Below, piece by piece: positions 14,743-20,100 of a stretch of DNA of 20,100 bases. This DNA comes from Acidobacteriota bacterium (GTDB lineage: Bacteria > Acidobacteriota > Terriglobia > Terriglobales > Acidobacteriaceae). Below the pieces are notes generated by a model that saw only the letters and a list, made by a program, of their open reading frames with translations, searched no databases and was not told the DNA's origin. Position 1 is the first letter of the stretch, and every line of letters starts with the position of its first letter. The stretch is taken from the NCBI GenBank assembly GCA_021780415.1, contig JAJXYW010000172.1, positions 1 to 20,100 on the forward strand. Direction: 5' to 3'. Both the position numbers and the translations under genes were made by a program.

Positions 14743-15683
14743 GTGCGAGGACGATGAGTGCGAAGAGACTGAGTGCGGCGGAGATTGCGGGGCTGTTGGG
14801 AGTGGCGACGCGCTCGACGGCGGTGGTGTCGCGGGTGTCGGGGGTGGAGGGTGCGGGGGCGGATGCGGTGGTGTTTGCTGAGGATGAGAAGACGCTGGCG
14901 GCGGCTGTCGCTAGTGGGGCGGGTTTGATTCTGGCTCGGGGCGGAAGCGCGGCGGCGGCGGACGAGCGGGTGCTGGTGGTGGATGCACCGCGTTATGCGT
15001 TTGCAGTGTGCGCGCGGGCACTGACGGAGGCGAGGACGCGCAGTGAGGTGCATGCGTCGGCGGTGATTGACCCGACGGCGAAGGTGGGAGAGCGGGTGAA
15101 GATTGGGGCGCGGGCGGTGGTCGAGGCGGAGGTGACGCTGGGCGATGATGTGGAGATTGCGGCCGGGGCGGTGATTCTGCGCGGGGTTGAGATTGGTGAC
15201 CGGGTGGTGGTGCAGGCCGGGGCGGTGCTGGGGGCTACGGGCTTTGGCTACGTGCGCAACGCGAAGACCGGCGAGCATCTGCTGTTTCCGCAGCAGGGAC
15301 GGCTGGTGATTGAGGATGATGTGGAGATTGGCGCGAATACGACGATCGACCGCGGGGCGCTGGGGGAGACGCGGATTGGGCGTGGGACGAAGATCGATGA
15401 CCAGGTGCACATTGGGCACAACTGCCGCATTGGGAAGAACGTGCTGATGGCGTCGCAGGTGGGGATCTCGGGGTCGTGCGTGGTGGAGGATGGGGCAGTG
15501 CTGGCCGGGCAGGTGGGGCTGGGCGACCACGTGCATATTGGGCCGGGCGTGATCCTGGGTGGAGCTTCGGGGGTGTTTCCGGGCAAGCACCTGGAGGGAC
15601 CGGGGCAGATGTTCATGGGCGTTCCGGCCGAGCCACTGAAGGATTATCTGAAGACGATGGCGCGGGTGCGGCGTCTGAAATGA
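14739..15683 (+). CDS. lpxD: UDP-3-O-acylglucosamine N-acyltransferase LpxD
   Basis: A 314-residue enzyme, somewhat shorter than E. coli LpxD (341). The N-terminal uridine-binding domain (to about 100, with [12 protein letters not shown] and [16 protein letters not shown]) leads into a left-handed beta helix of hexapeptide repeats (about 105-285) and a C-terminal helix ending [10 protein letters not shown]. The general base should be His227 in [10 protein letters not shown], which lines up with His239 of E. coli; [15 protein letters not shown] is also conserved. It adds the second acyl chain (N-linked) to UDP-3-O-acyl-glucosamine from acyl-ACP in the third step of lipid A synthesis. ATG 14739 overlaps the acyltransferase stop; ATG 14754 is an alternative start. 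Other Lpx genes (lpxA, lpxC, fabZ) are not in the window, so the usual lpxD-fabZ-lpxA cluster is not seen. Confidence 0.92.
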   Translation: MSARTMSAKRLSAAEIAGLLGVATRSTAVVSRVSGVEGAGADAVVFAEDEKTLAAAVASGAGLILARGGSAAAADERVLVVDAPRYAFAVCARALTEARTRSEVHASAVIDPTAKVGERVKIGARAVVEAEVTLGDDVEIAAGAVILRGVEIGDRVVVQAGAVLGATGFGYVRNAKTGEHLLFPQQGRLVIEDDVEIGANTTIDRGALGETRIGRGTKIDDQVHIGHNCRIGKNVLMASQVGISGSCVVEDGAVLAGQVGLGDHVHIGPGVILGGASGVFPGKHLEGPGQMFMGVPAEPLKDYLKTMARVRRLK

Positions 15684-15705
15684 AGCGTGAGTGGGTGAGG
15701 TGTAT

Positions 15706-16323
15706 ATGGCAATCGTTGTCGTGGGTGGACATACGCGGAATATCGGCAAGACCAGCGTAGTTGCCGGGCTGATTGCGGCGCTGCCGGAGAAGCGGTGGAC
15801 GGCGATCAAGATTACGCAGTTTGGGCATGGGGTGTGCTCGGCGAATGGGGAGCCGTGCGATTGCGCGACGGCAGACCACGCGATGGCGATCAGCGAGGAA
15901 CGCAACCGGGGGAGTGGGACGGATACATCACGGTACCTGGCGGCGGGGGCGGCGCGGTCGTTCTGGGTGCGGACGCGGCAGGGAGAGTTGGGCGAGGCGA
16001 TGGGGAGGGTGCGGGAGTTGCTGGCGGGGTCGGAGAACGCGATCGTGGAGTCGAATAGTGTGCTGCGGTTCCTGCAGCCGGATGTGTCGCTGAGTGTGCT
16101 GGACCCTTCGATCGGCGACTTCAAGCCGTCGGCGCTGCGGTATCTGGATCGCGTGGATGCGCTGATTGTGCCGGAGGGGGCGGTGTTTGCAGAGGGATGG
16201 GGTGGGGTGTCGACGCGGATGATCGAGGGGAAGCGGAAGTTTTATTTTCGCGCGCCGGATTATTGCAGGGTGGAACTGGCGGGGTTTGTGGCGGGGCGGC
16301 TGGGGACTGTGGTGGGACGCTAG
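15706..16323 (+). CDS. SIMIBI-class P-loop NTPase, MobB/BioD-like, function unknown
   Basis: A 205-residue protein. It opens with MAIVVVGGHTRNIGKTS, a deviant Walker A of the form G-x5-GKT (Gly8 to Thr16), the spacing seen in dethiobiotin synthetase and related proteins. AIKITQFGHG and GTDTSRYLAAGAARSFWV resemble the switch regions of MobB, the molybdopterin-guanine-dinucleotide accessory GTPase (which has a DS..R..AGA version). AIVESNSVLRFLQPDVSL and DALIVPEG fit the later strands. Between switch-like segments is a cluster His41, Cys44, Cys51, Cys53, His58 (C-x6-C-x-C). The ATG at 15706 follows GTGAGG by five bases; GTG 15691 is an alternative. It starts 22 bases after lpxD in the same direction, so it may be co-transcribed. 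Its stop interlocks with the convergent bshB1 stop in one CTAG. I do not recognise a named gene. Confidence 0.8.
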   Translation: MAIVVVGGHTRNIGKTSVVAGLIAALPEKRWTAIKITQFGHGVCSANGEPCDCATADHAMAISEERNRGSGTDTSRYLAAGAARSFWVRTRQGELGEAMGRVRELLAGSENAIVESNSVLRFLQPDVSLSVLDPSIGDFKPSALRYLDRVDALIVPEGAVFAEGWGGVSTRMIEGKRKFYFRAPDYCRVELAGFVAGRLGTVVGR

Positions 16324-17075
16324 ATGCTTTGGACGGGGAGCGTCATGAGGTCGGTGACGCAGGCTACTTCGCGCTGGATGAAGGGTTCGGCGTAGCGGAC
16401 GCCGGCGAGCAGGCCGTAGTGACGGGCAGTGGCGAAGGTGCGCTCACGGATGTCTTCCTCGGGGACGAAGAGGCCGGTGCCGACGGGCTGAGATCCGTAC
16501 TGCGAGCGGTAGGCGAGCAGGGATTGCAGGCGGGTTTCGATGTGGGCGGTGATGTCGACGACGAAGGTGGGGCGGACGTCGGCGTAGAGGGAGGCGTAGA
16601 GGATCTTGTAGGGGCGGTGCGGGGAGCCAACTTCGGGGGGAAGGTCGAGGCGGGAGAGACCGGCGGCGAAGCAGGCCTCGTAGCCAAGGGTGGAGGCGGT
16701 GTAGTGGTCGGGGTGGCGGCCCTGCCAGTAGGGAAGGATCACGACGCGGGGGCGCAGGCGGCGGAGGATGGCTGCGATTTTGAGGCGGTTTTCCTGGGTG
16801 TTCTGGACGTTGCCGTCGGGGAGGTCGAGAGCTTCGCGATGGGTGACGCGGAGGATGTGGGCGGCGGCTTCGGCTTCGGCGGAGCGCTCGGCGGCGGTGC
16901 CACGGGTGCCTGACTCTCCACGGGTGAGGTCGAGGATACCGGTACGCCAGCCGAGAGCTTGCTGGACGAGCAGGGTGCCACCGCAGGTCTGCTCGACGTC
17001 ATCTCGGTGAGCTGCGATGGCAAGAATGTCGAGATGACCGGCATGGGACGAATGTGACGCCTGCGGCGTGGTCAT
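16320..17075 (-). CDS. bshB1: BshB1-type bacillithiol biosynthesis N-acetylglucosamine-malate deacetylase
   Basis: A 251-residue LmbE/PIG-L-family zinc deacetylase. The metal site is AHRDD (His23, Asp26) with the third ligand in GRHPDHY; Asp25 is the likely general base. GILDLTRGESGTRGT, EALDLPDGNV and VDITAHIETRLQSLLAYRSQY are strongly BshB1-like. BshB1 removes the acetyl group from GlcNAc-malate, the second step toward bacillithiol, a low-molecular-weight thiol; the genes occur in Acidobacteriota as well as Firmicutes. The usual AHPDD is AHRDD here, at a position known to vary (AHADD in Bacillus). bshA and bshC are not in the window, so the pathway is inferred, and a mycothiol-like or other GlcNAc substrate is possible. 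It starts six bases after the stop of the upstream lipoprotein gene; the ATG at 17075 has a weak Shine-Dalgarno sequence. Confidence 0.88.
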   Translation of the reverse strand: MTTPQASHSSHAGHLDILAIAAHRDDVEQTCGGTLLVQQALGWRTGILDLTRGESGTRGTAAERSAEAEAAAHILRVTHREALDLPDGNVQNTQENRLKIAAILRRLRPRVVILPYWQGRHPDHYTASTLGYEACFAAGLSRLDLPPEVGSPHRPYKILYASLYADVRPTFVVDITAHIETRLQSLLAYRSQYGSQPVGTGLFVPEEDIRERTFATARHYGLLAGVRYAEPFIQREVACVTDLMTLPVQSI

Positions 17076-17081
17076 GGGAAT

Positions 17082-18686
17082 TTAGTTGGCGCTATTGGTC
17101 TCGGCGTCCATGTAGGCGACGTCAAAGACGGTGCCTGGAACCGTCACGTTGATGTTGTCGATCTCAGTTCCCTGAGGTCCGCCGGTTGCGTTCTCGCCCT
17201 GCTGCGTTTGACCCAACGTGGGCGGATTCGGGGAGACTCCGGTGTAGAACGCGTGAACCTGGCCACCGTAGGCGGTGTAGACCTTGTAATAATTCTGCAC
17301 CCAGCAGATGCCCGTGAGGCTGCCGTAGTAGTACTGGTTCTGGTTCGTGTTCGGGTAAGGGACCGGAACTGGCTTTACAGAAGATTTATTGGATTGGACT
17401 ACGGCCGGAAGGACCGTGGCGGGTGGGGTTGCTGTGCCGGTGGTCGTCAGGGTGAGGCAGTTATAGTTGCCGGCCTGGTCGGTGTAGCCCTGGGAGGCAA
17501 GCTCTGCGGCGGCGGTTGCGAAACGGACACCGTTTGAGCAGTTTGAGGAGCCGATCCAAAGGGTGTTGCTATCGGCGAAGAGCATCTTGGTGTGGGTGCC
17601 GTCGGAGATGGAAATTGGGGCGCTGACAGCGTAGGTGGTGAGATTGACCGTGGTCAGGTTTCCGGCGAAGAGGCCTTTGTAGGCACCGCTGGTCTGAAGT
17701 TGCTGGCCGGCCAGATAGAGGTAGGATCCGTCAGAGATCGAGGTCGTGGCCCCACCGGGAATAGGAAGGGGATTGGGCACTCCGGCAGGCAGCGTCGTTG
17801 CCAGGGGCGAAGGAGCTCCGGAACTCAACGGATTGACGGAGGGGACGAGGTTGATGTTGAGCTGCGACATCTGAAGGAAGGTGACGCTGGAGGCAGTTCC
17901 GCCGTTCTCCGGGCCAGAGTTTAGGACGTAGGCCGTGCTGCCATCGAGAGAGAAGCCAACGTTGACGGGGCGATCATAAGTACCTGCGACGGGGACGACA
18001 CAGTATTGAGGCAGCAGCAGGGGCTCGCAGTCGACATAGCCCGGAGGAAAGGCCGGATTGGCAACCTGGGGCAGCCGAACGATGCGATAGAGCGTGTTCG
18101 AGTTCTGAACCATGGCCAGGACGACGCTGAAGCCGGGGTCCATGATGACCTTGTTGACGCCGGGAAGATTAAGTTCATAGGTCGTGCCGCCGGTGGAAAA
18201 CACGAGCAGTCCGGCTTGCTGGGCGGCACCGGCAAAGGCCACGCCGAGCGGCGAAGCTGCCGCGGATGGGGGCGCTGCAGCAAAGTTGGCCACCGCTCCA
18301 CTGGCGGTTTCCTTGCTGTAGTTGACGTTGGTCAGATTGCCATCGGTGTAGGAGAGGACGTAGCCGGTGGTCTGCTCGGGGAAGTTGATGATGCTGATGG
18401 GCTGGGCTTCGGAGTAGCCGGAGATGCTGAAGATCTGCTGGGTGTTCTGGATGTTGCCGCGCAGATCGCGCAGGCCGTCCAGAATTTCCAGTCCGCCGGA
18501 ACTGCCGTTGGCGGTGTAGGCCGCGAGGACGCGCTGGAGCATTTGGCTGGGAGGAACGGGGCGTCCAGAGTAGCCGTATTGGGGAGTCTTATAAAGCACG
18601 ACAACGCCGCAACCCGAGAGAGCCAGTGTGGCCGCGGCCAAAAGGAGGCCCGACGCAATCAGGGCTGAGAAACTTCTTATCTTCAA
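17082..18686 (-). CDS. Lipoprotein with repeated beta-strand (propeller-like) domain, function unknown
   Basis: A 534-residue lipoprotein. The signal peptide MKIRSFSALIASG.. ends in the lipobox ALSGC with Cys26, so the protein is probably lipid-anchored. I chose TTG at 18686 because GGAG lies nine bases upstream; TTG 18701 gives five more residues and no Shine-Dalgarno sequence. The rest is rich in Gly, Ser, Thr and Asn, with short repeated strand motifs such as TGYVLSYTDGNLTNVNY, GLLVFSTGGTTYELNLPG, GSTAYVLNSG and LFADSNTLWIGS, like the blades of a seven-bladed beta-propeller or YVTN-type surface protein. Four cysteines occur in pairs near 220-235 and two more later. No catalytic motif is evident. 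It is the first gene of a pair with bshB1 and is preceded by a candidate promoter. I do not recognise a named family beyond this. Confidence 0.82.
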   Translation of the reverse strand: MKIRSFSALIASGLLLAAATLALSGCGVVVLYKTPQYGYSGRPVPPSQMLQRVLAAYTANGSSGGLEILDGLRDLRGNIQNTQQIFSISGYSEAQPISIINFPEQTTGYVLSYTDGNLTNVNYSKETASGAVANFAAAPPSAAASPLGVAFAGAAQQAGLLVFSTGGTTYELNLPGVNKVIMDPGFSVVLAMVQNSNTLYRIVRLPQVANPAFPPGYVDCEPLLLPQYCVVPVAGTYDRPVNVGFSLDGSTAYVLNSGPENGGTASSVTFLQMSQLNINLVPSVNPLSSGAPSPLATTLPAGVPNPLPIPGGATTSISDGSYLYLAGQQLQTSGAYKGLFAGNLTTVNLTTYAVSAPISISDGTHTKMLFADSNTLWIGSSNCSNGVRFATAAAELASQGYTDQAGNYNCLTLTTTGTATPPATVLPAVVQSNKSSVKPVPVPYPNTNQNQYYYGSLTGICWVQNYYKVYTAYGGQVHAFYTGVSPNPPTLGQTQQGENATGGPQGTEIDNINVTVPGTVFDVAYMDAETNSAN

Positions 18687-18743
18687 CGTGAACCACTCCA
18701 AACGTCAGCCGCCAGGTGCGCGGGGATTGCAATTTCTACGCCA

Positions 18744-18752
18744 AGTATAACA
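18744..18752 (-). promoter_or_regulatory. Extended -10 promoter element of the lipoprotein-bshB1 pair
   Basis: Minus strand TGTTATACT, that is a TG-n-TATACT extended -10 element. Extended -10 promoters often need no -35 box, and none is evident here (CCGGAA at the expected place). Transcription from near 18737 would give a leader of about 50 bases before the TTG at 18686. Confidence 0.5.
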
Positions 18753-18868
18753 GGGCAAACCCGGCATTCCGGCATTGGGTGAGGGTGCAGGGGAAGCGGC
18801 GGAAGAACCGGGCGCGTTATACGATTGAAGATTAGGCAACTCGAACGACTTGACCGGACAGGAGATTG

Positions 18869-20100
18869 ATGGCGGCTGCAATAGACAGGCTTTTCGCGGG
18901 CGGAACGGTGCTGTGCGACGGCGCCATGGGAACGATGCTCTACAGCTGCGGTGTGTTCATCAACCGCAGCTACGACGAATTGAACGTGACGCAGCCGGAG
19001 ATGGTGCGCTCGGTGCATCAGCAGTATCTGCAGGCTGGCGCTGAAATCATTGAGACGAATACGTTTGGCGCGAACGGCTTCCGGCTGGAACGCTTTGGCT
19101 TGAAGGAGAAGGTGGGTGAGTTCAACCGAGCGGGCGCGGCGATTGCGCGACAGTGCGTGGAAGCTATCCGCGAGAAGCAGGGGACGCAGGCGTATGTTGC
19201 CGGGGCGGTGGGTTCGCTAGGGCTGAGGCTGGAGCCGCTGGGCAAGACGAGCCTGGAGGAGGCGCGGGCGTCGTTTGCGGAACAGATTGCGGCGCTGGCT
19301 GAGGGAGGGGTGGACCTGCTGATCCTGGAGACGATGATGTCGGTGGATGAGGCGGAGCAGGCGGTGCTGGCGGCGCGGGAGGTGGCTCCGCAGTTGAAGG
19401 TTGTGGTGCTGTTCACGGTGGACGAGGAGGCGAACTGCCTGGACGGCAGCAGCCCCGAGATTGCGGCACAGCGGATCACGGCGATTGGCGCGGATGCTGT
19501 CGGGTGCAACTGCAGCACTGGGCCGGCGACGGTGCTGAGTGCGGTGGAACGGATGCGCGCGGTGACAACGCTGCCGATTGTGGCGATGCCGAATGCGGGA
19601 ATGCCGCGCAATGTGGAGGGGCGGAATATTTATATGACGTCGCCGGAGTATATGGGGAGTTTTGCGCGGAAGTTTGTGCGCGCAGGTGCGAGCTGGGTGG
19701 GCGGTTGCTGTGGAACGACGCCGGCGCACATCCGCGCGATGCGCAGTGCGTTGCGGGCCATGGAGGCACAGGATGCGGGCGAGACGGCAGTGGCACGAGT
19801 GAGCGTTTCGGGTGCGGGGGTGGGTGTGGGCGCGGTGACAGATGCTGCGCGCGCGGCTGGCCACGAGGCTGGGGTTGAGCCTCCGCCGCTGCAGGAGCGG
19901 TCGCACATCGGCGAGTGCATTGCGAAGGGCAAGTTTGTGACGATGGTGGAGATTGTTCCGCCCAAGGGCTTCGACTGCTCGAAGGAACTGGCCGGGGCGG
20001 CGCTGCTGGCGCGGTATGGCGTGGACGCGATCAATGTGCCGGATTCGCCGCGGGCCAGTGCGCGGATGAGCGCGCAGAGCCTGTGTGTGCAGATCCAGCA
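18869..20100 (+). CDS. Bifunctional homocysteine S-methyltransferase / 5,10-methylenetetrahydrofolate reductase (partial)
   Basis: The gene runs off the window; 410 residues are visible. The ATG at 18869 has AGGAG at 18860-18864, four bases upstream. Residues 1-310 form the homocysteine methyltransferase barrel: VLCDGAMGTML, ETNTFGAN, GGVDLLILETM, and the zinc ligands Cys215 (in GCNCSTGP) with Cys280 and Cys281 (GGCCGTTPAHI). After a linker of about 30 residues rich in Ala and Gly, a second domain starts with FVTMVEIVPPKGFDCSKEL, the opening of MetF (MTHFR). This is the YitJ-type fusion known from Bacillus. MTHFR makes 5-methyl-THF and the first domain would transfer a methyl group to homocysteine. 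The cobalamin domain of MetH is not seen in the visible part. No SAM or cobalamin riboswitch motif is evident in the 167 bases upstream. Confidence 0.93.
   Translation, partial: MAAAIDRLFAGGTVLCDGAMGTMLYSCGVFINRSYDELNVTQPEMVRSVHQQYLQAGAEIIETNTFGANGFRLERFGLKEKVGEFNRAGAAIARQCVEAIREKQGTQAYVAGAVGSLGLRLEPLGKTSLEEARASFAEQIAALAEGGVDLLILETMMSVDEAEQAVLAAREVAPQLKVVVLFTVDEEANCLDGSSPEIAAQRITAIGADAVGCNCSTGPATVLSAVERMRAVTTLPIVAMPNAGMPRNVEGRNIYMTSPEYMGSFARKFVRAGASWVGGCCGTTPAHIRAMRSALRAMEAQDAGETAVARVSVSGAGVGVGAVTDAARAAGHEAGVEPPPLQERSHIGECIAKGKFVTMVEIVPPKGFDCSKELAGAALLARYGVDAINVPDSPRASARMSAQSLCVQIQ

Noticed and set aside
14337..16124. A minus-strand open frame of about 595 codons opposite the acyltransferase, lpxD and the P-loop gene
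   Set aside because: It has low-complexity composition and no start signal, and lies fully antisense to three well-supported genes.
18702..18868. A SAM, SAH or cobalamin riboswitch before the homocysteine methyltransferase gene
   Set aside because: The region is short, is shared with a divergent promoter, and shows none of the conserved boxes that I know for these riboswitches.

Overview
The window reads as a piece of chromosome from a GC-rich Acidobacteriota bacterium, most likely class Terriglobia (relatives of Granulicella, Edaphobacter or Terriglobus). This rests on the mix of families: a VWFA-related secreted protein of the acidobacterial type, a SYLF-domain protein, lipid A and outer-membrane genes (so a Gram-negative envelope), a BshB1-type deacetylase and a fused homocysteine methyltransferase/methylenetetrahydrofolate reductase. 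Species assignment is inference; there is no rRNA or tRNA gene to anchor it.

Layout, left to right. 1-723 holds the 3' end of an M1 aminopeptidase, followed by a convergent small exported NTF2-like protein. 1325-3000 is an overlapping pair, lptE (LPS-assembly lipoprotein) and holA (DNA polymerase III delta). A secreted VWA protein (minus) then faces away from a secreted S15/CocE-type hydrolase (plus), which ends before a degenerate dispersed repeat and a terminator. 6316-10829 is a tight plus-strand run: fbp, a short AlaX-type alanyl-tRNA editing protein and priA. An HU/IHF gene meets priA tail to tail and has a near-consensus promoter of its own; dcd is divergent from it. An orphan LuxR-type regulator with a decayed receiver follows, then a strong hairpin-terminator in a roughly 300-base gap, then the SYLF protein with its own UUCG terminator. 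13834-16323 holds a LpxL-like acyltransferase and lpxD (ATGA overlap) and a MobB/BioD-like P-loop protein of unknown role. bshB1 and an upstream lipoprotein gene form a minus-strand pair, and the window ends inside the homocysteine methyltransferase/MTHFR gene.

Themes. Envelope biogenesis recurs (LptE, LpxL-like, LpxD, two exported or lipid-anchored proteins, SYLF, VWA, S15 hydrolase), interleaved with replication and chromosome genes (HolA, PriA, HU/IHF), nucleotide and sugar metabolism (Dcd, FBPase) and thiol/one-carbon metabolism (BshB1, MetH-like/MTHFR). The plus strand looks G-rich whichever way genes point, which suggests that it is the leading strand here.

I see no mobile element, CRISPR array, phage gene or defence island. 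The least explained items are the P-loop protein with a Cys/His cluster after lpxD, the AlaX protein lacking its C-terminal domain, the regulator with a non-canonical receiver, and the structured intergenic RNA candidate at 12804-12854.
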